Of a stretch of 64,000 bases of DNA, positions 18,360-27,567 are shown one piece after another. The notes beneath the pieces are model-generated. The model saw only the letters and a list, made by a program, of their open reading frames with translations. It did no database searches and was not told the origin of the DNA. How positions within the stretch are numbered: the stretch's first letter is position 1; each line of letters starts with the position of its first letter. The DNA is from Ancylobacter sp. Lp-2 (lineage in GTDB: Bacteria; Pseudomonadota; Alphaproteobacteria; Rhizobiales; Xanthobacteraceae), in NCBI RefSeq assembly GCF_020523795.1, contig NZ_JAJALI010000001.1, positions 744,001 to 808,000 of the forward strand, in the 5' to 3' direction. Position numbers and translations under genes: made by a program.

Positions 18360-18920
18360 CTACCGTTCGTGAACCGTCAGCCGGGCCTGAGCAGCGGCAT
18401 TTCTCCCCTTCTGACGCTGGACTGCAGCTCGATCTACCGCCGTTGGATTACCGTGAGGGTCGAACGGCTTTTTGAAATCGAACGCGAAGTAGGTGGGGCC
18501 ATGGTCGTGAATGTGCTCCAGCCGCTCGACACCCTCTTGCCAACTCGGAACAGAGCCCTCGCGGACCCACCAGAGGACGTAAGGTGGCCATTTGTGCCGA
18601 TCGAACCACTGCCGGGCGTTCTGCATCGCCTCGATGTGAATGCCCGAGTAGGTGAAGGCGAACAACGAGGATAGGTCCCGCCACAGCGACAGCGATGACG
18701 GGGCCCAGCCGTCGCCGTTATCGACATAGAAGCGCGGAAACACTTGAGGCCCCCAGCTGGCTGGGGCCTCTTCCTCCCCGTGACCGGACCGGGCGATAAA
18801 CCCTTCGCTGATCTCCGCAGCGCGAAAATTCAGGTCGTTCCTGTCGTGGAAGCCTTGGTTGATCGGCTCGTCTGACGGGACTCGGAAATTATTGAAATTG
18901 TAGATGGCAAGGTGATGCAT
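18360..18920 (-). CDS. DUF3291-like protein
   Basis: A 186-residue protein; the start MHHLAIYNFNNFRVP at ATG 18920 fits the usual family opening. Visible pattern: NQGFHDRNDLNFRAAEISEGFIARSG, SWGPQVFPRFYVDNG, SLSLWRDLSSLFAFTYSGIHIEAMQNARQWFDRHKWPPYVLWWV and DHGPTYFAFDFKKPFDPHG. This is the dimeric alpha/beta-barrel-like DUF3291 fold, related to antibiotic-biosynthesis monooxygenase-type domains; biochemical role is unknown. It is convergent with the broken recombinase and appears to be an independent passenger gene. Confidence 0.75.
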   Translation of the reverse strand: MHHLAIYNFNNFRVPSDEPINQGFHDRNDLNFRAAEISEGFIARSGHGEEEAPASWGPQVFPRFYVDNGDGWAPSSLSLWRDLSSLFAFTYSGIHIEAMQNARQWFDRHKWPPYVLWWVREGSVPSWQEGVERLEHIHDHGPTYFAFDFKKPFDPHGNPTAVDRAAVQRQKGRNAAAQARLTVHER

Positions 18921-19400
18921 GCCTTCGCCGTTTACTCCGGTTTGTACGACCACTTTTGATCAGAATATTCGGGCTGCGCTTCGGCTACTAGGGGTCGGGA
19001 GCAGAGCGGCAGCTGCGCGGCATACGCAGCCCGATAGCTGACCGTCCGGAGACGGCCCCTAACCGGCCATTCGTCGCCGCCGTAGCGAACTTCTGCTTCT
19101 GGCGCAAAGGCGCCCGACTTGCCCGCCTCGCTAATGTCCGCTTTTGGGCCGCGGTCGTCACCAGATGAATGACCGAGAACGCGGCGCAAAGCGTACGTCG
19201 CCGAAAGGGCAGTCGAGGGCTGGTATGGGTCACGAATACCACTCTGACGTTTCAGTCGGGTGCGAGCAGAAGCATCATTTTTCGCGTCGGTTTTTATGTG
19301 CTGAACGAAGTCAGAGGTTCCCAAATAAACCACCGCGGCACACTGTGCGCATCGGCTGCCACTGTTCGCCGAGACGTAAATGAGCTGCAGGGCAGCTAAA
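18921..19400. other. 480-bp region without a supported gene
   Basis: Frames such as 18932-19438 on the minus strand are open but have no family motif, no good start and unusual composition, and one overlaps the end of the ParB-like gene. It may be the remnant left at the boundary between the DUF3291 passenger and the recombinase-ParB-ParB operon. Confidence 0.4.
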
Positions 19401-20303
19401 CTACGCTGCCTGGTCCGCAAAGGAGGCGGCGTCAGCAATTGCCTGAAATTGCTCTAGGTATTCGGGTCGATGCTGAAGGAGATAGCGCACGACGCGTGGA
19501 TTGCCGAGCAGCTTCCCGAGGTACCCCCTTACGACGGTAAGTTGGAGATGATCCTTGCCATAGGTCTCGTGGATCTCGGCCATCGATTCCTGAAGCCGGG
19601 CAAGCTCCTTCTCCATCCTGGCCATTGCCTCCGGCGTGACGCCGCGCACCTTCTTCGATTTCTTCTCCCCGGCGAGTTCGCTGGACGGGGTACCGGCGAG
19701 CAATGCCGTCGCGTAGGCCGCCGTGTAGTTGTTCGCCGCGATCATCAGCTCGGTGGCCTCGATCTGCCGCAGAGGCTTCATCCGCTTGAGGATCTCGAAC
19801 ACAGCCATCGGACACATCGTGTCCTTTAGCATCGAGACGACCTCGTGACTGATACCGTCGAGAAGGTTCGCCTTCCGCCTCACACTGTTGACATGGAGGC
19901 TGAGCGCGCGGGCGATTTTTTCGCTGGAGACGCCCCGGGCGATGGCCTTCCGGATCATGGCGTGTTCCTGGACGGCAGACAGGCGGCTGATCCGCTTGTT
20001 GAAGGTGAAGGCCTCGTCGTCGGTCGAGACCAAACACTCGACCTCGGTCCTATCGAGGTCCTTCAGGATCTCCACGCGGACATGTCCGTCGAGTAGGAGG
20101 AAGTTCTTTGGATTGCCTTCTATCCTGGCAACGACAGGCGGCTCGACTAGCCCGACCTCGATCACCGAGGTGCGGATCTGCTGGTACTTGTGGCTCGCTT
20201 TGACCGAGGGCCTCGGGGGACGGACAGGTAGGAGGGCAGCGATCGGCACGGTGATGCATTCGGGCTCGAAAGCGATCCGCGCGAAGGTCTCGATCTCGCT
20301 CAT
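19401..20303 (-). CDS. ParB/RepB-type protein, third gene of the recombinase-ParB-ParB operon
   Basis: A 300-residue protein. Residues about 15-100 are a ParB nuclease-type N-domain (ITVPIAALLPVRPPRPSVKASHKYQQIRTSVIEVGLVEPPVVA, FLLLDGHVRVEILKDLD). The HTH follows (RGVSSEKIARALSLHVNSVRRKANLLDGISHEVVSMLK). The C-terminus fits the RepB partition protein family (MKPLRQIEATELMIAANNYTAAYATALLAGTP), then a coiled-coil and QLTVVRGYLGKLLGNPRVVRYLLQHRPEYLEQF. The DGHVR motif replaces the GxxR motif of CTP-binding ParB, so CTPase activity is doubtful. It overlaps the preceding gene by 4 nt. Partner of the recombinase rather than of a ParA, judging by operon structure. Confidence 0.85.
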   Translation of the reverse strand: MSEIETFARIAFEPECITVPIAALLPVRPPRPSVKASHKYQQIRTSVIEVGLVEPPVVARIEGNPKNFLLLDGHVRVEILKDLDRTEVECLVSTDDEAFTFNKRISRLSAVQEHAMIRKAIARGVSSEKIARALSLHVNSVRRKANLLDGISHEVVSMLKDTMCPMAVFEILKRMKPLRQIEATELMIAANNYTAAYATALLAGTPSSELAGEKKSKKVRGVTPEAMARMEKELARLQESMAEIHETYGKDHLQLTVVRGYLGKLLGNPRVVRYLLQHRPEYLEQFQAIADAASFADQAA

Positions 20304-21193
20304 GCCGCTTCTCCCAAGATGCGCATCTCCAGGTCCTTCGGCATGGTGTCAAGCTTCTCAGCCCGGAGCAGGGTGACAAAGTTTTCGTCGACCCGCAGAT
20401 TCTTGAGCGCCTCGACGATGAAAAGGAGACGCGTCTGCGTGACCTCGGCCTTCTTGACGAGCAGACGCTGTTTGTCGGCCTCCTGCTGGAAAATCCGGAC
20501 AAAGGCCTCGGAGGTCCTTGCCCGTGTCAGCTTTTTGCCGAATGCGTTCATGGAGATGTGTTTGCCTCGCCGGGTCCGCTGTTCGATCAGGCGCCGCATC
20601 TTGATGAGCCGCGGTCCCGTAATTTTCCCCTCTGTATAGGCCTCCGCGAGCATGTGTTGGATCACCTCGTCGTCGGCACGGACGATCTCGATCGCCACCG
20701 AGATTGGGATCGTCCCGGCGTCGACGGCCTCGATGAGGCGTTGTTCGCCCTTCTCGATCAGCAATGCCATCATGCTTACCCATTCGGGCGTGGTGCCGAT
20801 CTTGTCAGCGATCTGCCGGTCCGTGTAGCCGCGCTTCCGCAGCGTGGCGACATCCTGGAGCAAATCAATGGATCGGTGCTGCCGCCGGGCGCAATTCTCC
20901 ACGAGGCTCATGATCAGGCACTCTTCGTCGGACGCTGCCGTCACGATTGCGGGGATCTCGGTTCGCCCGAGCTCTCGGAACGCCTCAATGCGTCCTTGGC
21001 CGCAGGCGAGCCCGTAGGATCGCTGGCCGTCCGCTCCCATCATCGTGTTCACCCGAATCGGACGCTTCAGGCCAACCGTCCGGATGCTCTCGACCACGTC
21101 CATGAACTTGCGCCGGTTGCGGACGCGCGGGTTCAGCACGACGATCCGGTCGATCGGGATCATCTGCACGCAGGTATTCGTCGCTTGGGTCAT
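20300..21193 (-). CDS. ParB-like protein, second gene of the recombinase-ParB-ParB operon
   Basis: A 297-residue protein with a ParB N-domain at residues about 8-100: MIPIDRIVVLNPRVRNRRKFMDVVESIRTVGLKRPIRV, then YGLACGQGRIEAFRELGRTEIPAIVT and LIMSLVENCARRQHRSIDLLQDVATL. The HTH RGYTDRQIADKIGTTPEWVSMMALLIEKGEQRLIEAVDAGTIPISVA is the classic KorB/Spo0J type. The C-terminus resembles RepB (GPRLIKMRRLIEQRTRRGKH). It differs from its downstream neighbour in sequence, so the two are not simple duplicates. It overlaps both neighbours by 4 nt (20300-20303, 21190-21193). Confidence 0.88.
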   Translation of the reverse strand: MTQATNTCVQMIPIDRIVVLNPRVRNRRKFMDVVESIRTVGLKRPIRVNTMMGADGQRSYGLACGQGRIEAFRELGRTEIPAIVTAASDEECLIMSLVENCARRQHRSIDLLQDVATLRKRGYTDRQIADKIGTTPEWVSMMALLIEKGEQRLIEAVDAGTIPISVAIEIVRADDEVIQHMLAEAYTEGKITGPRLIKMRRLIEQRTRRGKHISMNAFGKKLTRARTSEAFVRIFQQEADKQRLLVKKAEVTQTRLLFIVEALKNLRVDENFVTLLRAEKLDTMPKDLEMRILGEAA

Positions 21194-22707
21194 GCCGCCT
21201 CCTCAAACAGTGCTCGGGCCGCCAGGGAGAAAAAGAAGTCGAGGGTCTCGAAGCGATAGCTATCCAGGGATAGGCCGTTGCTCTCCCCGAGCCGAAGCCT
21301 GTGTTCGGCCATGTCGAGACGCGGTAGCAGATAGTAGTCGAGCGGGGAGACGTTGATGCGATCCATGCGCACCGCGACTGTGATGTCGGGCACCAGTCCG
21401 GTGTCGAGCCGAATGCGCCAGCGCGGCGAGCCCCCCTGCGTTTCGCCGCAGCGCGCAACGACCACGGAGGCGGTGAACTCGCCGTTGACGTCGAGCAAGC
21501 CGGTGTGGGGATCGACTTGAACCTCGCCGCCTGCGTTCCTCAAACCGTCCACCACCAATGCGACTACGTCGGGATGCATCGCCCGTAGGCGCCGGTTGAT
21601 CTCGACATAGCGATAGTCACGCCGCGGGTTGTACCCGACGAGATGGTAAGCACGCAGCAGGCTGCCAAAGCGGCTTCGGTAGACGCTGCTTGACGGCATA
21701 TCCTCATGCTCGTCGATGACTAGGCAGGAGAGCGCGCCCTGCTCAAGGAGGAGCGACCGGAGCAGGTCGAGGAGATCAGCGTCAGTCAGCCTCCGGCTGC
21801 GATCCTCCACGATCCTGGCGGCGCGCTCGAAAGTGGCGGCATCGACGATAGGTGTGAAAACGGCGCGCGCACGAACCCAATGCTCCGGGGCGTTCACGAC
21901 GCGGCGCATCTTCAGCTTGAAGGAAACGCGATTGAAAACGTTGTCGCCGATGTATTTGGGGCTCGTCAGGACCTGATGGACGGTCCCGCGCGTCCATGGA
22001 CGCCCGAGGTTGGTGACGATGCCATCGCGATTCAGGCTGGTTGCGATCTCGGATTCCTGGATACCCTTCTCGACGAAGAGTCGGTAGATGCGCCGGACTG
22101 TCTCGACCTCGTCGAGTGGTCCGGGGACCAGGATCACCCGTTCGGTCTGAAGGCTCTTGCGCTCGCCGATCGCGAGTTCGGCCTTCGGCTCGCCATGCTC
22201 GTCGATGAGGAGCCGCCGAAGTCCATATCCGGCCATTCCCCCTTGCCGAAACCCCTTCTCGACGAGGCGGCACTGGCCGGCGAAGACTTTGACCGAAAGC
22301 TCGCGGCTGTATTCGCCGGCCATGACCCGCTTGACGGTCTTCAGCAGGTTGGAGCCAATGCTGCCGTCGTTTTCGAACTGTTCAGCGCAATAGTGGACAA
22401 CGATGTCCGCGCGATAACACATGAATTCGAGGTGGGCGCCGTGGTCGGCGTTTTGGAAGCGCCCCCAGCGGCTCACGTCATAGACAAGGATCGTGCCGAA
22501 ATCCGCGGCGCTCCGCTCGACGTCGGAAAGAAGCCGTTGGAACGCGTCGCGTCCCTCCAAGTTTAGTCCACTCTTGCCGGCATCCTCATAAACGCGGACG
22601 ATTTCGATGTCCCTTGCTGCGGCGAACCTCCGGATGGTGTCGAGCTGGTTCTCGGTTGAATAGCGCTGATGGTCGGTCGACATCCGCACATAGGCGGCTG
22701 CCCGCAT
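21190..22707 (-). CDS. Large serine recombinase of the recombinase-ParB-ParB operon
   Basis: A 505-residue protein; ATG 22707 gives MRAAAYVRMSTDHQRYSTENQ with catalytic Ser10. Resolvase features follow: DIEIVRVYEDAGKSGLNLEGRDAFQRLL, ADFGTILVYDVSRWGRFQNAD, LLKTVKRVMAGEYSRELSVKVFAG. The recombinase domain follows (RGTVHQVLTSPKYIGDNVFNR), then a long C-terminal region without the usual zinc-ribbon cysteines. It should cut and rejoin DNA at specific sites. Translation is coupled to two ParB-like genes by ATGA overlaps, so the three proteins probably act together. It is divergent from a small HTH gene at 22833 across a 125-bp promoter region. Confidence 0.92.
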   Translation of the reverse strand: MRAAAYVRMSTDHQRYSTENQLDTIRRFAAARDIEIVRVYEDAGKSGLNLEGRDAFQRLLSDVERSAADFGTILVYDVSRWGRFQNADHGAHLEFMCYRADIVVHYCAEQFENDGSIGSNLLKTVKRVMAGEYSRELSVKVFAGQCRLVEKGFRQGGMAGYGLRRLLIDEHGEPKAELAIGERKSLQTERVILVPGPLDEVETVRRIYRLFVEKGIQESEIATSLNRDGIVTNLGRPWTRGTVHQVLTSPKYIGDNVFNRVSFKLKMRRVVNAPEHWVRARAVFTPIVDAATFERAARIVEDRSRRLTDADLLDLLRSLLLEQGALSCLVIDEHEDMPSSSVYRSRFGSLLRAYHLVGYNPRRDYRYVEINRRLRAMHPDVVALVVDGLRNAGGEVQVDPHTGLLDVNGEFTASVVVARCGETQGGSPRWRIRLDTGLVPDITVAVRMDRINVSPLDYYLLPRLDMAEHRLRLGESNGLSLDSYRFETLDFFFSLAARALFEEAA

Positions 22708-22832
22708 CGACCGGTCCTCGCCGGCCCTCGCCGTTCGCGGGAGTCCCTCCACCCTGCTCACACGCTGACGCTCCACTTTCTGGCGTCGACTGCCGGCGCA
22801 CTCCCTCGGCACTAGAGCGCGGAGCTGATGGA

Positions 22833-23243
22833 ATGTCCTTTCTGGATTCGGGCACTATCTTTCCCAAACGGCGCAGCCGTGAGCCTGCAAGACCGTCATT
22901 TGCCAAGCTAGTCTCCACGGCATTGCGAGCTTCGCTGCGTGGCCAGTCCTCCTCTATCAAGACGGTGGCGCTCTGGACCGGCGCGAATGAACGGACCGTA
23001 AAGAACTGGTTCGCCGGTGATCGGGCCCCGTCCGGAGATCATTTTCTAGGGTTGGCAGCAAACTCGCCTGCGGTGCTCGCGGCCTTCCTGGCGGCCATCC
23101 ACCGGAATGACTGCCTCGTCATGGCCGATATCGAGGAGGCGCGCGCCAAGGTCGCTGCGGCGCTTGTAACCTTGGATGCCGTGCGCGCCGTGCAACTGGA
23201 AGCTATTGGAAGGACGGGGAACTCCGACCCACGGAGCGGCTGA
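22833..23243 (+). CDS. Small HTH-containing protein divergent from the recombinase operon
   Basis: A 136-residue protein from ATG 22833; the frame is open upstream, but that part overlaps the recombinase start. Residues about 20-70 form a helix-turn-helix: KLVSTALRASLRGQSSSIKTVALWTGANERTVKNWFAGDRAPSGDHFLGL. The rest is helical (SPAVLAAFLAAIHRNDCLVMADIEEARAKVAAALVTLDAVRA). This pattern is found in small regulators next to integrases in Hyphomicrobiales. It may control or direct the recombinase operon it faces. Exact function unknown. Confidence 0.75.
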   Translation: MSFLDSGTIFPKRRSREPARPSFAKLVSTALRASLRGQSSSIKTVALWTGANERTVKNWFAGDRAPSGDHFLGLAANSPAVLAAFLAAIHRNDCLVMADIEEARAKVAAALVTLDAVRAVQLEAIGRTGNSDPRSG

Positions 23244-23304
23244 CGAACCTCAGGAGATGGCTTTGTTTTGGGTGAGTCCGGAGCGATGCCTCAACTCCGG
23301 CCCC

Positions 23305-23745
23305 CTAGTCTTTCTCTGGTCCTACAACATCCTCAACGATCTCCTGCCGCAGCTGCGGCCCCTTGGCGAGGCGCCGGCCGAGCGCGCTGGTGTAGGCCGC
23401 GTAGCGCTCGGAAACCTTGGCCCGGGCCGCCTGGGCGGCCGGTTCGGGCAGCGCGGGGGTGGTGGCGAGCCAGAAGCGTACGAAGGTGGCGAAGGCTTCG
23501 GTCGAGATGCCAAGGTCGCGCTCCAGCCGCGCGAGGCGGCGATCGATCTGGCCGAGGCGCCGGGCAAGAGCGGCCTCCTGACGCTCGGCACTGTCGGGCG
23601 ACAGGAAGGAGGCGATCGCGGCCTGGGCGATCAGGGACATGGACTGGTCGCGCTGGGCGGCGTAGTGCGCCAGCATGTCCATGATGTCGGGCTCGAGATA
23701 GACGGAGATCTGCGCTTTCTTCGTGCGACCTGCCAAGGCGATCAC
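23305..23745 (-). CDS. CopG-family ribbon-helix-helix protein of the traG-rlx operon
   Basis: A 146-residue protein with GTG start 23745 overlapping the traG stop (GTGA). The N-terminus is a ribbon-helix-helix (RTKKAQISVYLEPDIMDMLAHYAAQRDQSMSLIAQAAI). The rest is helical with a coiled-coil (AERQEAALARRLGQIDRRLARLERDLGISTEAFATFVRFWL). In related ICEs this gene sits between traG and trbB and is taken to be a regulator of transfer genes. Here the next gene in the leftward direction is not trbB; the recombinase-ParB module with its HTH gene begins 61 nt beyond. Confidence 0.88.
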   Translation of the reverse strand: MIALAGRTKKAQISVYLEPDIMDMLAHYAAQRDQSMSLIAQAAIASFLSPDSAERQEAALARRLGQIDRRLARLERDLGISTEAFATFVRFWLATTPALPEPAAQAARAKVSERYAAYTSALGRRLAKGPQLRQEIVEDVVGPEKD

Positions 23746-25733
23746 AGCTCCATGCCGTCATTGGGATTGAGGCTGACCTGTCGGGCGACGCCTTGCATCA
23801 GTCCGGTCAAGCGCCGGTTCCTCGCCGCGACGTCCTCCATCTCGTCGTCGCGATCTATGTCGAAATCGAACTCGTTCTCGATTGGCTGCATTTTCTCGGC
23901 CGCCTTCACGCGGCTGAGCTCGGGCTGGTGCCGCGGTTCTGATCCGGTCTGGTCATCGTCTCGACCTTCAACGGCGGCGCTTCCGCCTGTGCCTTCCTGT
24001 GGCTTTGGCAGTGGCAGCGCGGTCCAATCATCGTATTGGGCATTCGAACCACGGGAGGGCGTTGGCGGCGGCAGGAGTCGATCCCGAAAGCGCGGATCCT
24101 CGTAGTAGCGCGCCTTCTTCGCCCGGATCGGGGGTGTGCCGGCGACCATGACGATCTCGTCCGTGGGCGGCAGCTGCATGATCTCGCCGGGCGTGAGCAA
24201 CGGGCGGGCGGTTTCTGAGCGCGATACCATGAGATGACCCAGCCATGGCGAGAGCCGGTGCCCGGCATAGTTCTTCATCGCCTTCATCTCGGTGGCGGTG
24301 CCGAGCGCATCGGAGACGCGCTTGGCGGTGCGCTCGTCATTCGTGGCGAAGCTCACCCGGACATGGCAGTTATCGAGGATGGAGTTGTTCGGGCCATAGG
24401 CCTTCTCGATCTGGTTCAGCGACTGGGCGATGAGGAAGGCTTTCAGGCCATAGCCGGCCATGAAGGCAAGCGCGCTCTCGAAAAAGTCGAGCCGGCCCAG
24501 CGCTGGAAATTCGTCGAGCATGAGCAGCAGGCGATGGCGTCCGCCCTTGGCCTGCAGGTCTTCGGTGAGGCGCCGACCGATCTGGTTGAGCAGGAGGCGG
24601 ATTAGCGGCTTGGTGCGATTGATGTCGGAGGGCGGCACCACGAGGTAGAGGGTCGAGGGAGCCTTGCCGCCGACGATATCGGCGATGCGCCAGTCGCAGC
24701 GTCGCGTCACCTCGGCGATCACCGGATCGCGGTACAGGCCGAGGAAGGACATGGCGGTGGAGAGCACACCGGATCGCTCATTGTCGGATTTGTTGAGCAG
24801 TTCGCGGGCGGCGCTGGCGATGACGGGGTGCGGGCCCGCCTCGCCGAGGTGGGCGGTCTTCATCATGGCGTCGAGCGTGGTCTCGATCGGCCGCTTCGGA
24901 TCAGAAAGGAAGGCGGCAACGCCGGCAAGCGTCTTGTCCGTCTCGGCATAGAGAACGTGGAGGATGGCACCGACGAGGAGCGCGTGGCTGGTCTTCTCCC
25001 AGTGGTTCCGCTTTTCCAGTGAGCCTTCGGGATCGACGAGGATGTCGGCGATGTTCTGCACGTCACGGACTTCCCATTCGCCGCGGCGCACCTCGAGCAG
25101 CGGATTATAGGCGGCGGACTTGGCATTGGTCGGGTCCCACAGCAGCACACGGCCATGCCGGGCGCGGAAGCCGGCGGTGAGCTGCCAGTTCTCGCCCTTG
25201 ATGTCATGGACGATGGCCGATCCCGGCCAGGTCAGCAGCGAGGGCACCACGAGGCCGACGCCCTTGCCGGACCGGGTTGGCGCGAAGCACAGCACATGCT
25301 CGGGCCCGTCATGGCGCAGATAGGCACGGTCGAAGCGGCCGAGCACGACGCCATCCGTGCCGAGCAGCCCGGCGGCCCGAACTTCCTCCCTCTCGGCCCA
25401 GCGCGCCGAACCATAGGTCTCGACCTTTGAGGCCTCACGGCCCCGCCAGACCGACAGGGCGATGGCCACGGCGATGGCGAGGAAGCCGCCGGAGGCGGCG
25501 ATCAGTGCGCCCCGGAAAAATACGTCCGGCGCATAGGCATCGAAAAAGTACCACCACCAGAAGAAGGCCGGCGGGTAGTAGATTGGCAGGTCGAGAAGCG
25601 CGAACCACGGTGCGCCAAGCTGCGCCTGAAAACCGAGGCTCCAGGCCACATATTGTGTTGCACCCCAGATTGCCGTGAGCACGATCAGCAGCACGGAGAG
25701 GATCTGACCCCAGAGGATTTTCGTCGCCGACAT
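23742..25733 (-). CDS. traG: Conjugal transfer coupling protein TraG (VirD4 type)
   Basis: A 663-residue type IV coupling protein. It has N-terminal membrane segments (residues about 8-30 and 75-100) and a Walker A-like APTRSGKGVGLVVPSLLTW. Further motifs are KGENWQLTAGFRARHGRVLLWDPTN and the Walker B stretch LLLMLDEFPALGRLDFF, with ATP-binding closure around LIAQSLNQIEKAYGPNNSILDNCHVRVSFATND. The C-terminal about 90 residues are acidic and low-complexity. It pumps the relaxase-DNA complex into the T4SS channel. It lies between the relaxase gene (21-nt gap) and copG on the same strand. Full length for the family. Confidence 0.95.
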   Translation of the reverse strand: MSATKILWGQILSVLLIVLTAIWGATQYVAWSLGFQAQLGAPWFALLDLPIYYPPAFFWWWYFFDAYAPDVFFRGALIAASGGFLAIAVAIALSVWRGREASKVETYGSARWAEREEVRAAGLLGTDGVVLGRFDRAYLRHDGPEHVLCFAPTRSGKGVGLVVPSLLTWPGSAIVHDIKGENWQLTAGFRARHGRVLLWDPTNAKSAAYNPLLEVRRGEWEVRDVQNIADILVDPEGSLEKRNHWEKTSHALLVGAILHVLYAETDKTLAGVAAFLSDPKRPIETTLDAMMKTAHLGEAGPHPVIASAARELLNKSDNERSGVLSTAMSFLGLYRDPVIAEVTRRCDWRIADIVGGKAPSTLYLVVPPSDINRTKPLIRLLLNQIGRRLTEDLQAKGGRHRLLLMLDEFPALGRLDFFESALAFMAGYGLKAFLIAQSLNQIEKAYGPNNSILDNCHVRVSFATNDERTAKRVSDALGTATEMKAMKNYAGHRLSPWLGHLMVSRSETARPLLTPGEIMQLPPTDEIVMVAGTPPIRAKKARYYEDPRFRDRLLPPPTPSRGSNAQYDDWTALPLPKPQEGTGGSAAVEGRDDDQTGSEPRHQPELSRVKAAEKMQPIENEFDFDIDRDDEMEDVAARNRRLTGLMQGVARQVSLNPNDGMEL

Positions 25734-25754
25734 GGTGATAATCCCTCTCGCGGG

Positions 25755-27494
25755 TCAGAGGCCAAGGCCGCGCTTGCGACCGAAACTCCAGTCGACGCCT
25801 CCATCGTCACGGGCGACGCCGGAGACATGCTTGCCGAGCTGGCGTTCCAGAGAGGGCGACCAGGGCACGAGCTGGAAGCCGAGCCCATCATCGAGCATGG
25901 CGAAGCGACCGGAGGCGAGCACAAGGCGCTGGCGATACGTGCCGGCGACATACTCGCCGGTACCGGCCTTGTTGAATGGCAGGCCGGTCTCGTCGGCGAG
26001 CTTCTCGCCGACGGCCTCCAGTTCCCGGCGGCGGAGTATCTCGATGAGGTTGCGGGCGAAGACGACGCGCCGTCCCTGCCGCTCGGCCATGCCCTCGCGG
26101 ATGAGATGCTCGGCGCGTCGGTCAAGTGCCTGGCTCACCTCGGCGCCAAAGCCGCCGTCTGACAGAGCAACGGGATCACGCGCAATGGCCTGCCGGTCAA
26201 GCCAGGTGGCGCCGGTGGCAGTCACCTGATGGGCGAGATCGAGATCGGAGCGCACAGCGAGTGCCACACGCCGCTTGCCGTGCGCATCATCGAAAGTCCG
26301 GAGCTCGATGATGGAGCCCGGCGCGCCATCGCCAGCGGCATCGAGGTCGGGCAGCCGGATGTGATGGGAGCGCCCGTCCACGCCATCGACGATGGCATAG
26401 GCGGAGCCGTGGAGTTCATCATCGAGACCGCGCGCGACCAGCCGGCCGATGACCGGCACATCGAGGCTCTCGGCGGCGAGGACATAGCTGGCCGTGCCGC
26501 GCTCGATCCCCCGCTCGGTCAGAGCGCGGTGCATGCGCTTGATGATATCGCCGCGCTCACCGAGCGCGCGCAATGTAGCCTCGGCTTCCGGCTCCACCAC
26601 CCATTGCGCGTTGCCGATCTCGGTGGCGAGGCCGAGCGTCTCGAGTTTGCGAAGGCGCCCGATCTTGAGCGCATGATGTTCATCAGGCTGTCGGCCCGGA
26701 ACCGGCGCCATGTCGATGATGCCGCTCTCGCGGACCTCGCGGACAAGCTGCCGGTCGAGCTCGGTCCAGCGCTCGGCCTCGATCTGGCGTTCCAAACCCC
26801 GGCGGATATCGAGCTCGGTGCGCGGGCCGAGTTCCTGGGTGATCAGGTCACGGGCGCGATCGCGCATGCCCTCCTTGATGTAGTCACGGGAGATCACGAG
26901 ATCCTGGCCATCGTCGCGGCGGCCACGGACGATCAGGTGCACATGGGGATGCTCGGTGTTCCAGTGATCGACGGCGACCCAGTCGAGACCGGTGCCGAGG
27001 TCCTTTTCCATCTGCCGGGTGAGGTCACGTGTGAAGGTGCGCAGATCCTCCATCTCCAACGCGTCGTCAGGCGAGATGATGAAGCGGAAATGGTGACGGT
27101 CCTCGCGGCAGCGCTCAGCGAAGGCGTCGACATCCACGCTCTCGATCTCGGGACCAAACAGCCGCGCCTTCTCACCGTCGCGGGTCACCCCCTCGCGGCG
27201 GAGATAGGTGAGGTGTTGACTGAGGGAGCCCGCACGGGCGGTGTGTCGCACGACGCGGGCTTTCACCACGGCGCCACGCGAGTGCGGCGTGATCCGGCGG
27301 CTGGCCTGAAGGCTGGCAACCTGCCCGCTGCCGAAACGCGAGCGGTTGCCGGCGGCAATCTTGCCGGAGCGAGAGACCCCGCCGCCGGCCTTCCGGGCCG
27401 CGGCGAGCGCCTGGGCGATGAAAGGTCGGGCCTGCTGGGCGCGGGTCGAGCGGATGCGGCCGGGACGGACGTGGAACTCGCGATCATCGCTCAT
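25755..27494 (-). CDS. Relaxase, VirD2/TraI-like with DUF3363 C-terminal domain
   Basis: A 579-residue protein from ATG 27494 (MSDDREFHVRPGR). The basic N-terminus is followed by the relaxase domain at about 75-260. Motif I contains the candidate catalytic tyrosine (GSLSQHLTYLRREGV), and motif III has the metal-binding histidines (VDHWNTEHPHVHLIVRGRR). The C-terminal half matches DUF3363 (ELDRQLVREVRESGIIDMAP..., YAIVDGVDGRSHHIRLPDLDA). It nicks oriT and leads the strand into the recipient. The candidate oriT lies directly upstream in the 243-bp gap. Intact and full length. Confidence 0.93.
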   Translation of the reverse strand: MSDDREFHVRPGRIRSTRAQQARPFIAQALAAARKAGGGVSRSGKIAAGNRSRFGSGQVASLQASRRITPHSRGAVVKARVVRHTARAGSLSQHLTYLRREGVTRDGEKARLFGPEIESVDVDAFAERCREDRHHFRFIISPDDALEMEDLRTFTRDLTRQMEKDLGTGLDWVAVDHWNTEHPHVHLIVRGRRDDGQDLVISRDYIKEGMRDRARDLITQELGPRTELDIRRGLERQIEAERWTELDRQLVREVRESGIIDMAPVPGRQPDEHHALKIGRLRKLETLGLATEIGNAQWVVEPEAEATLRALGERGDIIKRMHRALTERGIERGTASYVLAAESLDVPVIGRLVARGLDDELHGSAYAIVDGVDGRSHHIRLPDLDAAGDGAPGSIIELRTFDDAHGKRRVALAVRSDLDLAHQVTATGATWLDRQAIARDPVALSDGGFGAEVSQALDRRAEHLIREGMAERQGRRVVFARNLIEILRRRELEAVGEKLADETGLPFNKAGTGEYVAGTYRQRLVLASGRFAMLDDGLGFQLVPWSPSLERQLGKHVSGVARDDGGVDWSFGRKRGLGL

Positions 27495-27567
27495 GGCGAA
27501 GCCTCGCAATGTGTGATGAAGCGTTGATGCGTCGCCATTTGGGGGACGCGTGAAACGTGTGGTTTGG

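Noticed and set aside
18932..19438. 168-codon minus-strand frame
   Set aside because: No motif, poor composition, overlaps the ParB-like gene end and the DUF3291 start region.
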